A stretch of 64,000 nt of DNA from Sporosarcina aquimarina (GTDB lineage: Bacteria > Bacillota > Bacilli > Bacillales_A > Planococcaceae), in NCBI RefSeq assembly GCF_019748715.1, contig NZ_JACLBZ010000014.1, positions 1 through 64,000 of the forward strand, read 5' to 3'. The notes under the pieces were generated by a model. It was not told the origin of the DNA, did not search any database, and worked only from the letters and a program-made list of their open reading frames with translations. Each line of letters starts with the position of its first letter. Position 1 is the first letter of the stretch. Below, piece after piece: positions 25,072 to 33,644 of the stretch. The translations under genes and the position numbers were made by a program.

Positions 25072-25740
25072 TTATGAATTGACTCTCTTAACAGAATGAA
25101 ACTCTTCGATTGCGCGTAGCCAATTTTCTCGCATAACTTTTGTTACTTGTTCTCCGTCTCGTGCACTCATCAGATCAATTATTTGTTCGTGTTCCGTAAT
25201 TGATTGGGAAGTTAATATGATGGAGTTATGGAAAAATAGTCTTCGTACATGGGCCTGTAAGGAGACGAGCATTGAAGAAATATATGGGTTTTCAGCCGTA
25301 TCCACAATGATTTGATGGAATTTTTCATCGATTTTCAATGCCTGAAAATAATCTTCCTTTTCTACTGCCCGTGCAAAACGTTTATTCGTATCCCGCAGTT
25401 TCTTAATGATATTGTCAGTGAGATTCGGTATCGAAAGTTCAGCTGATAAAGCTTGTAAAGCAGCGAGCGGAGGCAATAAGTCTGAGATGGTCTCGCGATC
25501 TACCTCGGTTACTTGCGTCGCTTTTCCAGGAAACATTTGTACGAATCCCTGAACCTCTAAGAGTTGCAGTGATTCACGGATCGGCGTGCGGCTGACACCG
25601 AGTGCTTCTGCAAGTTCAACATCATTCAGTTTTTCACCGGGCTGGAGAGTTCCATCGATAATCCACTTTTGTAATTGACTAAATGCGTTTTCCTTTGCTG
25701 TCTTACGGATAGGTTGTTCATGATTAGTTGGTATAGGCAA
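25072..25740 (-). CDS. GntR-family (FadR/FCD) transcriptional regulator
   Basis: 222 residues. An N-terminal winged helix (LNDVELAEALGVSRTPIRESLQLLEVQGFV, residues about 38-67) is joined to an all-helical FCD ligand-binding domain. In that domain D, H and H residues that normally bind a metal are present (KIDEKFHQII and EHEQIIDLM). Ligands of FCD regulators are usually organic acids. The only available start is TTG with a weak GATGGTG site; the frame closes at TAG 12 codons upstream. It is transcribed away from the DUF485-actP operon, so it may control acetate or related acid uptake; brnQ is the alternative target. Confidence 0.88.
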   Translation of the reverse strand: MPIPTNHEQPIRKTAKENAFSQLQKWIIDGTLQPGEKLNDVELAEALGVSRTPIRESLQLLEVQGFVQMFPGKATQVTEVDRETISDLLPPLAALQALSAELSIPNLTDNIIKKLRDTNKRFARAVEKEDYFQALKIDEKFHQIIVDTAENPYISSMLVSLQAHVRRLFFHNSIILTSQSITEHEQIIDLMSARDGEQVTKVMRENWLRAIEEFHSVKRVNS

Positions 25741-26038
25741 TTTCTTACACCATCTTTCTCTTTTTTCAGTCTATTTTGACGGATCGCAATCTAAATGGAG
25801 ATGATATACAATATACTACATCTTTTAGCTGTTATTTAACAGAGAAAACTTGTTAAGGTTGAATAAAATCGAAAAAAGGGCACGTTTATTTAGAAAACTT
25901 AAAAAATAGCGAGTGATAAAAAATGTTCTTGTAACTTTCACTTGCATTTGATAGATTAATGAGTATATTAACTTGCTTATCTCAGTAGATTTAATTTTAC
26001 AAATCTTCGAAAAAAGGTATTGCAAATTAAGTAAATGT

Positions 26039-26066
26039 TTGGTATTGTTTACATGTGTACTATAAC
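26039..26066 (+). promoter_or_regulatory. Putative sigma-A promoter of the DUF485-actP operon
   Basis: TTGGTA (26039-26044), 16-bp spacer, TATAAC (26061-26066). It lies about 140 bp before the first gene, with the cre box about 45 bp downstream of the expected start point. Confidence 0.5.
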
Positions 26067-26115
26067 AAATAACCTGTTTATTCCGCTGTGACATATTAAC
26101 TAGACAGGCTAATGA

Positions 26116-26129
26116 TGAAAGCGGTTTCA
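26116..26129 (+). promoter_or_regulatory. cre box (CcpA binding site)
   Basis: TGAAAGCGGTTTCA matches every fixed position of the CcpA consensus TGWAANCGNTNWCA. Its location downstream of the promoter suggests roadblock repression when glucose-type sugars are present. CcpA itself is encoded at 58345-59343. Confidence 0.85.
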
Positions 26130-26202
26130 GAGGAACGGAGGAGATTGGTTAAATCGCTTCACTTTGCTAGATAAAATAGAAAAATAGAAAGGGGATTAAC
26201 AA

Positions 26203-26520
26203 ATGAGTAATCAATCGAAAACTACATTAGACTATGAGCGACTTGTCCAAACTGAAGACTTTAAAGGTTTGGTGAGAAGGAAAAAGAACTTTGCAACTCC
26301 TTATGTCGTAGCCTTCTTTGCAGCGACCTTCCTTCTTCCACTCTTAACTGGTTATACTACGATCCTAGAAACAAGAGCAATAGGCTATATGACATGGACA
26401 TGGGTGTATGCGTTTTCTATGTTTTTCATGGTATGGATATTCACATCTATTTATATGACAAAAGCGAAACACTTTGACGTTGAAGTAGATAAGATAATAG
26501 AGAAAAACGTCTTAAAATAA
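26203..26520 (+). CDS. DUF485 small membrane protein (YjcH/YwcB-like)
   Basis: 105 residues with two membrane helices (about residues 33-53 and 66-87) and charged ends. DUF485 proteins are nearly always encoded immediately before an acetate-type sodium:solute symporter, as here, and are thought to be an accessory subunit of it. The signature segment VRRKKNFATPYVVAFF is present. AAAGGGGATTAAC ribosome site. Ten bases separate it from the symporter gene. Confidence 0.92.
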   Translation: MSNQSKTTLDYERLVQTEDFKGLVRRKKNFATPYVVAFFAATFLLPLLTGYTTILETRAIGYMTWTWVYAFSMFFMVWIFTSIYMTKAKHFDVEVDKIIEKNVLK

Positions 26521-26533
26521 GGGGGTTCTGTTG

Positions 26534-28087
26534 ATGAAAATGGATTTTATTTCTGCACTAATATTCTTCTCAGTCATTGCACTGACACTTTTTATTACAT
26601 GGTGGGCGGCAAAGCAAACGACCACAGCGAGTGACTTTTACACAGCCGGCGGATCATTGACTGGTTGGCAAAATGGTATGGCAATTGCCGGTGACTACTT
26701 ATCAGCAGCCTCTTTCCTTGGTATCGCGGGTGCGATTTCACTTAACGGCTTCGATGGCTTCTACTATAGTATTGGTTGGCTGACAGCCTACCTAGTTGTA
26801 CTATTTCTAATCGCAGAACCACTACGAAACTTAGGTAAGTTTACAATGGCCGATATGATCGGTGCTCGCTTCGGTGCTAAAAAAGTTCGTGGAGCGGCTG
26901 CATTAAATACAATTACAATTGTTATGTTTTACATGCTTGCACAATTAGTTGGTGCTGGAGCTCTTATTAAATTACTCTTTGGTATCCCATATGCGGGATC
27001 AGTTCTACTTGTTGGAACGATGATGTTGATTTACGTTTTATTCGGCGGAATGACTGCAACAAGCTGGGTACAGATTGTTAAAGCGATGCTACTAATGGCA
27101 GGTACAATTATTATCTCGTTCCTTGTACTTATGAAGTTCAACTTCAACTTCATTGGTATGTTTGATGCAATGAGAAATGCAACGCCACATGGGGAAGCAT
27201 TCCTTCACTCAGGGGTTGTCTATAAGGATACAATTGGTCTAATATCTGTATTAATGGCCCTTGTTTTAGGTACAGCGGGTCTTCCGCATATCCTTATGCG
27301 TTTCTTTACAGTTAAAGATGCGAAAACAGCGCGTTCTTCTGTTATTTATTCAGTTTGGATTATTGGTCTTTTCTATATACTTACAATTTTCCTTGGCTTC
27401 GGAGCTGCCAAGTTCGTTGGGGCAGATGCGATCATCGCGGAAAATGCCGCCGGAAATATGGCAGCGCCTATGCTCGCCGGAGTTCTTGGTGGTAATGCCC
27501 TTGAATCCTTTGTTGCAGCAGTTGCATTTGCAACAATTCTAGCGGTAGTTGCAGGTCTCGTTCTTTCAGGTGCATCTGCAATCGCTCATGATCTGTATGG
27601 TCAAATTTTCAAAAATGGTAAAGTGACAGAGAAAGAGCAAGTTAACGCTGCGCGTTGGGCTTCCATCGCGATCGGTGTGTTCTCTATCATTCTTGCACTA
27701 GGCGCTGAAAAACTGAACGTTGCGTTCCTAGTATCACTGGCTTTCTGTATTGCAGCCTCTGCTAACGTGCCGACAATTCTTTTGACAATCTATTGGAAGC
27801 GTTTTAATACAACGGGTGCTGTCGTATCCATGTTATCAGGGCTTATCGTGGCGCTGGTACTTGTGGCAATGAGTCCGAGTGTATGGAACCCTGTTGAGGG
27901 AGCTGCATTGTTTACAGGAGAGCCAATCTTCCCGTATCCACTTCCTACAATTTTCTCTGTTCCAGCAGGTTTCATTGGTGCGTGGCTAGGTACAGTTCTA
28001 AGTGCAAAGCGTCACGAAGAGCTCGAAACTTCGTACGCCGAAGTACGCTTCAAAGCAGAAACTGGCTACAGAGAGCTTGATAATTAA
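26534..28087 (+). CDS. actP: Cation/acetate symporter
   Basis: 517-residue sodium:solute symporter with about 13 membrane helices that imports acetate and perhaps other short monocarboxylates. ATG 26534 is preferred to TTG 26531 because AAGGGGGT ends about 8 bp upstream. Family segments ASDFYTAGGSLTGWQNGMAIAGDYLSAASFLGIAG (residues 31-65) and GTAGLPHILMRFFTVKDAKTAR are typical of ActP/YwcA. It forms an operon with DUF485 and is probably CcpA-repressed through the cre box at 26116. A terminator separates it from the CBS/DUF294 gene. Confidence 0.94.
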   Translation: MKMDFISALIFFSVIALTLFITWWAAKQTTTASDFYTAGGSLTGWQNGMAIAGDYLSAASFLGIAGAISLNGFDGFYYSIGWLTAYLVVLFLIAEPLRNLGKFTMADMIGARFGAKKVRGAAALNTITIVMFYMLAQLVGAGALIKLLFGIPYAGSVLLVGTMMLIYVLFGGMTATSWVQIVKAMLLMAGTIIISFLVLMKFNFNFIGMFDAMRNATPHGEAFLHSGVVYKDTIGLISVLMALVLGTAGLPHILMRFFTVKDAKTARSSVIYSVWIIGLFYILTIFLGFGAAKFVGADAIIAENAAGNMAAPMLAGVLGGNALESFVAAVAFATILAVVAGLVLSGASAIAHDLYGQIFKNGKVTEKEQVNAARWASIAIGVFSIILALGAEKLNVAFLVSLAFCIAASANVPTILLTIYWKRFNTTGAVVSMLSGLIVALVLVAMSPSVWNPVEGAALFTGEPIFPYPLPTIFSVPAGFIGAWLGTVLSAKRHEELETSYAEVRFKAETGYRELDN

Positions 28088-28113
28088 TTATTTGTAAGAT
28101 AGTTTTAAGAAAT

Positions 28114-28155
28114 GCTTCCCCTTCTACTAGTTACTCAGAAGGGGAGGCTATTTTT
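28114..28155 (+). terminator. Terminator after actP
   Basis: GCTTCCCCTTCT pairs with AGAAGGGGAGGC (one G-T pair), then TATTTTT. Confidence 0.9.
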
Positions 28156-28223
28156 ATGTACTGTCAGGGAACCCCGAATAATAAATTGTTCATGAACCGT
28201 TAATTTGTGAAGGAGGTTTTGGA

Positions 28224-30152
28224 GTGCTGCAGACGATAAAAGATCGTGCGTTATATGAAAAAATTCATCAGAGCCCATTATTTGAAAACACAACAGAAGA
28301 AGAATTCGACAAGTTATTGCTAGAGTGTAAACTAAAAATATATGAAAATGCCGAGAAAGAGAACTACTTTAAAACACCACAAGAAGGACTATTGATCATT
28401 TTGCAAGGAACTGCAGAAGTTCATATTGAAGGACAAGACGGAAGCTCTGTCCTGTTGGAAGTGATTCAAGAAGACGAGATAATCGGTTTTTCTAATTTTG
28501 CTTACTACTTAGGTGAAATGGATCGGCCGCTGGATAAACATCACATTGATATGGAAGTGGCGGAAAATGCAATCTGTCTTCAGATTCCGTATGAAGTAAT
28601 AAAGCAGCGAATGGATGATCAGAACGTACGCGATTTCGTTCTGCGTAAGATGTCTTTGCGTCTAGCCAACGTATATACCTCCCTAGGAGAGCAGGTTCGT
28701 TTAGCTGATGAGTATGGTGAAAGTGAGCCTTATGTGCGCCGTGTACAGGACTTCATGAGCAGTCCTGTCATTACGATTGATGCTGATGCAAGAACGAAGG
28801 AAATAGCGGAGCTGATGATTAATAACTCCATCAGCTCAATTATTGTGGTAGATCAAATAGGCAAACTTATCGGCATCGTTACTGAAAAAGATCTAGTGGA
28901 ACGTGTAATAGCGGGTGGAGGCTCTCCGATGGATCTAGCAGCCAAAGATATTATGACGAAGAAACCTCACACTGTTCGTTTGACAGATTATTATTATGAG
29001 GCATTGACAAAGTTCTACAAACACGGAATCAAGCATTTGCCGGTTGTGAAAGCTGGAAAGCCTGTAGGAATCGTTACGTTTGCTACGTTAATCATGAAAC
29101 GTGACCGTAATTCCATGAATATTTTGCGTACGATTGAAGAATCTTCATTTGAAAATTTGCCAATCGTGAAAGCGGCGATTTATGATGTTCTTTCGAATTT
29201 GATTCACGATGAAATTTCTACCATTCATACTTTAGAAATCATCACGAAATTCTATGATCGTTTAGCTAAACATTGTGTAATGCTAGCTGTTAAATCACTG
29301 GAAGACCAGGGGAAAGGTTCACCGCCAGTGCCGTTTGCTTGGTATCAAATGGGGAGCGGGGCACGGGGAGAACAGTTCATGCTCACCGATCAGGATCATT
29401 TTTTAGTATATGAAGATGTTTCTTCAACTGAAGCACAGCGAGTCGAAAGTTATTTTGAAATTCTAGGGAATGAGATTGTCGTTCATTTGGAACAAGCCGG
29501 GTATACTAGATGTAAAGGGTTTATGATGGCGAGCGAGACTCAATGGCGCGGTACGATGAATGATTGGAGAGAGCGTCTGCGAAAATGGGCTTTGCAGTCG
29601 ACGCCTGAACAAATTTTATTGGGTTATAACTTTCTATCATTCCGTTTCCTATATGGAGAGTCATCGGTGAATGACCGTTTTGTTCTAATGGTGAAAGAAC
29701 AATTGAGGAAGTCTTCCACGTTCATCTATTACATGGCTCAGCAGGAGAGAGAAAAACCGATTCCTCAGCTCCATCAGAATTTCCTGACGATTTTTAAAGG
29801 GCGCAGCAAGGCAGATATTATTGATATTAAAAAGCATGCGTTGTTTCCTCTGCATCATTGTTTGCAGATTTTAGGTGTCAACAACGGTATCATTAACGCG
29901 ACGCCTTTAGAAATTATTTCAGCTTTGCATAAAAAGAAAAAAATCACAAAAGATTTTGCAGAAGAAGTGCGCCATGCTTATGAAATTTCATTGAGCATTC
30001 GTATTTCGATGTCATGGGAAAAACATTTACGAAATGAGAAAATCTCCACAGAAATTGATTTGCGAAAGTTACGCCGTTGGGAACTGAATGAATTACGAAC
30101 CACCTTAGATACTGTAAGAGCTCTTCAATCGCACTTATTATCAAAATTATAA
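28224..30152 (+). CDS. cNMP-binding / CBS / DUF294 nucleotidyltransferase-like protein
   Basis: 642-residue cytosolic multidomain protein. Order: cyclic-nucleotide-binding-like beta-roll (about 15-140), a CBS pair (about 172-295, with IVVDQIGKLIGIVTEKDL and HLPVVKAGKPVGIV), a GlnD-like nucleotidyltransferase fold (about 375-440, with GSGARGEQFMLTDQDHFLVY giving GS and DxD-like residues) and a helical DUF294_C region. Family members accompany ActP-type symporters and a DnaQ-like exonuclease in many bacteria, as here, and probably modify or sense a nucleotide; the reaction is unproven. GTG start with GGAGGT 8 bp upstream. Confidence 0.88.
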   Translation: MLQTIKDRALYEKIHQSPLFENTTEEEFDKLLLECKLKIYENAEKENYFKTPQEGLLIILQGTAEVHIEGQDGSSVLLEVIQEDEIIGFSNFAYYLGEMDRPLDKHHIDMEVAENAICLQIPYEVIKQRMDDQNVRDFVLRKMSLRLANVYTSLGEQVRLADEYGESEPYVRRVQDFMSSPVITIDADARTKEIAELMINNSISSIIVVDQIGKLIGIVTEKDLVERVIAGGGSPMDLAAKDIMTKKPHTVRLTDYYYEALTKFYKHGIKHLPVVKAGKPVGIVTFATLIMKRDRNSMNILRTIEESSFENLPIVKAAIYDVLSNLIHDEISTIHTLEIITKFYDRLAKHCVMLAVKSLEDQGKGSPPVPFAWYQMGSGARGEQFMLTDQDHFLVYEDVSSTEAQRVESYFEILGNEIVVHLEQAGYTRCKGFMMASETQWRGTMNDWRERLRKWALQSTPEQILLGYNFLSFRFLYGESSVNDRFVLMVKEQLRKSSTFIYYMAQQEREKPIPQLHQNFLTIFKGRSKADIIDIKKHALFPLHHCLQILGVNNGIINATPLEIISALHKKKKITKDFAEEVRHAYEISLSIRISMSWEKHLRNEKISTEIDLRKLRRWELNELRTTLDTVRALQSHLLSKL

Positions 30153-30222
30153 GATGATTTAGATGAAGATCCCTGTACTAAACACGTGCGTAATGTACTA
30201 TATAGGGAGGGGAGGCAAGATC

Positions 30223-30888
30223 ATGTTCTGGAAAAAGAAAAAATTAACCTATGAGCTACAGCAATCTCTTCACTTAAACACGCCTTTACAAGATATGAGC
30301 TTTACAGTATTCGACACCGAAACAACTGGCTTTGCGATAGGAGCAGACGACAGGATGATAGAAATCGGCGCGGTTCAAGTGGAGGGGTTTCATGTGACGG
30401 ATCGAGTATTTCAAACATTCGTCAATCCTTCAAGAGAGATTCCGACTGCAATCAAAAAATTAACCAATATACAGCAAGCACAAGTGGATGAAGCTCCTTT
30501 GCCTTTACCGGCCATTGAAAAATATTTCACATTCATCGAAAAGAATAAAAGTGGTGGCTGGGTAGGTCACCATGTTAGTTTTGATGAAATGGTCATAAAA
30601 AAAGAATTAAGCAGACAGAAATGTACCTTTGAAACGCCTACTTCGTTCGATACGATGCATCTCATCCGCTTTTTAGATCCAGCAAGCGAGCAGCAAGATT
30701 TGGAAGATTATGCGCGGATTTTTGGTACGGAAATTTTTGAACGGCATCGCGCACTAGGCGATGCCTTAACGACAGCGCATGTGTTCACTGAATTGCTAAA
30801 GAAACTCGACCGTCAAGGAATTAAGACACTTGCTGATTTATTGCGCATTAAAAATGGTGGAGCGCATAAGTTTGTATCACATACTTAA
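30223..30888 (+). CDS. DnaQ-like 3'-5' exonuclease (DEDDh)
   Basis: 221 residues. ATG 30223 is chosen because GGGAGGGGAGG lies 8 bp upstream; the longer frame from 30163 has no such site. DEDDh motifs are FDTETTGF (Exo I, residues about 33-40), GHHVSFDEMV (Exo II) and HRALGDALTTAHV (Exo III, with catalytic His and Asp). It resembles the proofreading subunit of DNA polymerase III, but standalone copies paired with DUF294/CBS proteins may instead degrade small RNA or nucleotide signals. Co-transcribed with the upstream gene. Confidence 0.88.
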   Translation: MFWKKKKLTYELQQSLHLNTPLQDMSFTVFDTETTGFAIGADDRMIEIGAVQVEGFHVTDRVFQTFVNPSREIPTAIKKLTNIQQAQVDEAPLPLPAIEKYFTFIEKNKSGGWVGHHVSFDEMVIKKELSRQKCTFETPTSFDTMHLIRFLDPASEQQDLEDYARIFGTEIFERHRALGDALTTAHVFTELLKKLDRQGIKTLADLLRIKNGGAHKFVSHT

Positions 30889-30900
30889 TCCCTATCGAAT

Positions 30901-30940
30901 AGCCCGCATTCAAGTGAACCTTGGATGACGGGCTGTTTTT
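30901..30940 (+). terminator. Terminator after the exonuclease gene
   Basis: AGCCCGCATtCAAG pairs imperfectly with CTTGgATGaCGGGCT, then GTTTTT. Confidence 0.88.
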
Positions 30941-31009
30941 GCCAGTCAGTTCATTGTGCTATAGTGAACATACAATTAGTTAGTTGAATTAATTAAGGGG
31001 CGTGACAGA

Positions 31010-31108
31010 ATGAATAAACGTCAGCTGATTTTACTGATCCTCATCATCGCAGCTGTTTTACTCTATTGTTGGATTCTGTTTTTTGAACTGCCCGATAAAA
31101 CTTTATAA
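31010..31108 (+). CDS. 32-residue single-pass membrane peptide
   Basis: Begins MNKRQ, followed by a strongly hydrophobic stretch (residues 6-25, LILLILIIAAVLLYCWILFF) and a short tail ELPDKTL. The ATG has AAGGGGCGTG upstream at good spacing. It lies 120 bp after the exonuclease gene, behind a terminator, and 63 bp before the SDR gene, so it may be the leading gene of that transcript. Small membrane peptides often modulate membrane enzymes or transporters. No family is recognised. The ribosome site, basic N-terminus and clean helix favour a real gene. Confidence 0.5.
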   Translation: MNKRQLILLILIIAAVLLYCWILFFELPDKTL

Positions 31109-31171
31109 GGGCAAATTGAAGAGTATCGCACATTGATCTGCAGAGAAACAATTTGGAAAGAGGTAGAAAAA

Positions 31172-31897
31172 ATGGAAATTATCATTATTACGGGTGCATC
31201 AAAAGGAATTGGACAAGAACTGTATAAACAATTTACTGAATCCGGTGCAATGGTTTACGGTCTAGCACGCACGAATCCAGACCGCTTGCAACGTATGGAG
31301 GAAGTGGATATTACGGATTTTGGGAAAACGTCAAACATAGTGAAAACAATCATCCATCGCCATATGGACGAGGCTAAATCTTTCACCTTAATCAATAACG
31401 CGGGTGTGATCGATCCGATTGATATGGTTGGTTCATTGGATTCGGAAGAAATTGAGAAAGCAGTGAAAGTAAATCTGACTGCTCCTATTCATTTGATCAA
31501 TACATTTATCGCCACTTTAGTAGATTTTTCGGGAGAGAAAAAGGTCTTGAATATTTCATCCGGCGCTGGTCGCAATGCTTATGAAGGGTGGAGCATTTAT
31601 TGCACAACGAAAGCGGGGCTTGATCACTTCTCGCGAGTCGTTGCATTAGAACAACAGCAGTCAGAGAACCCAGTAGGTATTGTATCGATCGCGCCTGGAA
31701 TTATTGATACGGGCATGCAAGAGACCATCCGATCTTCTTCAGAAGAACAATTTCCTCATTTAGAGAAATTCATTGCGTATAAAGAACAAGGACAACTAAG
31801 TTCTGCGGCAGAGACTGCGAGTAAATTATTGAAGTTTATTAACAAAACGAATTTCATTGAAACAGAAACAATTGCAGATATTCGTCACTTCAACTAA
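31172..31897 (+). CDS. yueD: Short-chain dehydrogenase, benzil-reductase (YueD) type
   Basis: 241-residue NAD(P)H-dependent Rossmann-fold reductase. ATG 31172 has AAAGAGGTAG upstream; the frame from 31133 lacks a site. Motifs: TGASKGIGQ (cofactor), NNAGV, catalytic Ser in NISSGAG and YCTTKAG (Tyr and Lys), then PGIIDTGM. The pattern resembles B. subtilis YueD, annotated as (S)-benzoin-forming benzil reductase; the natural substrate is unknown. It ends at a bidirectional terminator shared with the convergent mnmM gene. Confidence 0.85.
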   Translation: MEIIIITGASKGIGQELYKQFTESGAMVYGLARTNPDRLQRMEEVDITDFGKTSNIVKTIIHRHMDEAKSFTLINNAGVIDPIDMVGSLDSEEIEKAVKVNLTAPIHLINTFIATLVDFSGEKKVLNISSGAGRNAYEGWSIYCTTKAGLDHFSRVVALEQQQSENPVGIVSIAPGIIDTGMQETIRSSSEEQFPHLEKFIAYKEQGQLSSAAETASKLLKFINKTNFIETETIADIRHFN

Positions 31898-31905
31898 TTA
31901 GAAAA

Positions 31906-31950
31906 GAAACCCCACGGCAACTTGAAGAATCCAAGCTGCAGCGGGGTTTC
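31906..31950. terminator. Bidirectional terminator between yueD and mnmM
   Basis: GAAACCCC and GGGGTTTC enclose a further GC/CTTG stem. Short A and T runs flank both sides, and two genes converge on it. Confidence 0.75.
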
Positions 31951-31954
31951 AACT

Positions 31955-32557
31955 TCATTCTATAGCTACATTGCGAACCTCTTTAAAATCCTTCATTTTT
32001 TCCAGCGCAATCAAAAAAGGTGGGTTTCTGCGTTGATTCAGCAATTCGTAGCGGATGGCATGGACATCTCCTTGATGCAGCGTCTTGACATATTCGAGCA
32101 GCGCATCGCGTTCTTCGCTGCCACCTTCATGTCCGTCATACACGGTAATCGTGATGATGCCCGTTTTTTTTAGTAAGCCAAGCAAAGCATCCATCGCTGC
32201 AATGGTTGAAGAAGGCTTTGTAATGATGCTTTGGTCTTCACTATAAGGCAGATAGCCTAAATTAAACATGGCACCGCCGATTTCGCCGCTTACATACTGG
32301 CGGACGTTCGCGTGACTATCGAGAACTAAAGAAGTCCGGCCTGCTAAATCGCCAAGATGTTGACGCGTCGTATCCAGTGCCTGCTGTTGGATATCAAACG
32401 CAAATACCTTTCCGGAGTCTCCGACAAGCTCAGCCAGAAACAGTGTATCGTTTCCGTTGCCTGCTGTTGCGTCGACCACCATTTCGCCCGGTTGCACGCG
32501 TTCTGAAATGAGCCGCTTTGCTACAGGCAGGACACGATGCAAAATAATGTCCGTCAC
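31955..32557 (-). CDS. mnmM: tRNA wobble-uridine methyltransferase MnmM (YtqB)
   Basis: 200-residue Rossmann-fold methyltransferase. The SAM site is VVDATAGNGNDTLFLAEL (residues about 26-43), then FAFDIQ, and the family motif FNLGYLPYSEDQ. YtqB of B. subtilis was reported as MnmM, which methylates nm5(s2)U34 to mnm5(s2)U34 in tRNA. Its start overlaps the stop of the upstream radical-SAM gene by 4 bp, the B. subtilis ytqA-ytqB arrangement. The family assignment is strong from synteny and motif together. Confidence 0.9.
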   Translation of the reverse strand: MTDIILHRVLPVAKRLISERVQPGEMVVDATAGNGNDTLFLAELVGDSGKVFAFDIQQQALDTTRQHLGDLAGRTSLVLDSHANVRQYVSGEIGGAMFNLGYLPYSEDQSIITKPSSTIAAMDALLGLLKKTGIITITVYDGHEGGSEERDALLEYVKTLHQGDVHAIRYELLNQRRNPPFLIALEKMKDFKEVRNVAIE

Positions 32558-33513
32558 TTCAAGTTCACCTCTTGCACATACTTTTTCCCTTGCCAGCTGT
32601 TCCGTCTTTCCAATTCCGCGTCAATGCCATTCAGCACTTCCCATTTGGTTACGCTCCACATCGGTCCAATCAATAAATCAATCGGTCCGTCTCCAGTAAT
32701 CCGATGTACAATCATCTCAGGAGGCATGATTTCCAGCTGATCTGCGACAAGGTTTATATACGCTTCTTTTGTCAGGAATTCCAATTTGCCTTTTTCATAT
32801 TGTTTGACCATAGGAGTACCTTTCAACAAATGAAGCAAATGAATTTTAATTCCCTGAACGTCAAGCTTTGCAACTGCCTGCGCAGTTTCCATCATCATTT
32901 CTTCCGTTTCACCCGGCAAGCCGTTAATAATATGGCTGCAAATGCGGATGCCATGTTTCCGAAGTTTATCGACACCTTCTTTATAGCACTCGAAATCATG
33001 CGCTCGATTGACTAGTTTTGCAGTGGATTCATGAACCGTCTGTAAACCGAGTTCGAGCCATAAATAGGTACGCTGATTGAGTTCCGCCAAATATTCAACT
33101 ACGTCATCGGGGAGGCAATCCGGACGAGTTGCGATGGAAAGCGCAACGACTCCTTCTTGTGCGAGGGCAGCTTCAAATTTCTCTTTCAATACAGGAAGGG
33201 GAGCGTGGGTGTTCGTATACGCTTGGAAATACGCCATATATTTTGCGTCTTTCCATTTTCTTTGCGAGCGTTCCTTGATTTCTTTAAATTGCACTTCGAT
33301 TGGATCGACGCGGTCTCCGGCGAAATCACCAGAACCTGCAACGCTGCAAAATGTACAGCCTCCATGCGCGACAGTTCCATCGCGGTTCGGACAGTCAAAC
33401 CCCGCATCCAGTGCTACTTTCGCAATTTTACATCCAAATGTATCTTTTAAATGTCGAGACCATGTATGATACCGTTTCCCTTCACTCGGGAACGGAAAAG
33501 TTGGTTGGTTCAT
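32554..33513 (-). CDS. ytqA: Radical SAM protein YtqA / MnmL
   Basis: 319 residues. ATG 33513 has AAAGGAGC at 8-9 bp; the longer frame to 33555 is not needed. The iron-sulfur Cys cluster is visible as CPNRDGTVAHGGCTFCS, with CxxC in the TIGR01212 style rather than a canonical CxxxCxxC. ELGLQTVHESTAKLVNRAHD and INGLPGETEEMM follow. YtqA has been proposed as MnmL, which converts the cmnm5 group of U34 to nm5, feeding MnmM. Four-base overlap with mnmM indicates a coupled two-step tRNA modification operon. Confidence 0.88.
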   Translation of the reverse strand: MNQPTFPFPSEGKRYHTWSRHLKDTFGCKIAKVALDAGFDCPNRDGTVAHGGCTFCSVAGSGDFAGDRVDPIEVQFKEIKERSQRKWKDAKYMAYFQAYTNTHAPLPVLKEKFEAALAQEGVVALSIATRPDCLPDDVVEYLAELNQRTYLWLELGLQTVHESTAKLVNRAHDFECYKEGVDKLRKHGIRICSHIINGLPGETEEMMMETAQAVAKLDVQGIKIHLLHLLKGTPMVKQYEKGKLEFLTKEAYINLVADQLEIMPPEMIVHRITGDGPIDLLIGPMWSVTKWEVLNGIDAELERRNSWQGKKYVQEVNLK

Positions 33514-33610
33514 CGTATCCAGCTCCTTTACAACAGACATTGTACCACGTAGCAAGCGAATAAATCATACAACAATCTGTATGTATACGACAAAAAGCAA
33601 CAGGGAAGGC

Positions 33611-33639
33611 TTGTATTCAATCAGGGTTTCGGGTAAACT
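33611..33639 (+). promoter_or_regulatory. Promoter of the leuS T-box leader
   Basis: TTGTAT (33611-33616), exactly 17 bp, TAAACT (33634-33639), located just before the T-box leader. Confidence 0.65.
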
Positions 33640-33644
33640 GAAGA

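Larger units (their letters stand above)
25741..26202. other. Long divergent intergenic region, no gene
   Basis: This AT-rich stretch of about 460 bp separates the GntR gene from DUF485-actP. It contains a promoter and a cre box for actP, listed separately. A minus-strand open frame at 25825-26094 is low-complexity and has no ribosome site, so it is not called. Confidence 0.6.

Noticed and set aside
25825-26094. 89-codon minus-strand frame in the GntR-actP gap
   Set aside because: Low-complexity AT-rich translation, no ribosome site, overlaps the actP promoter.
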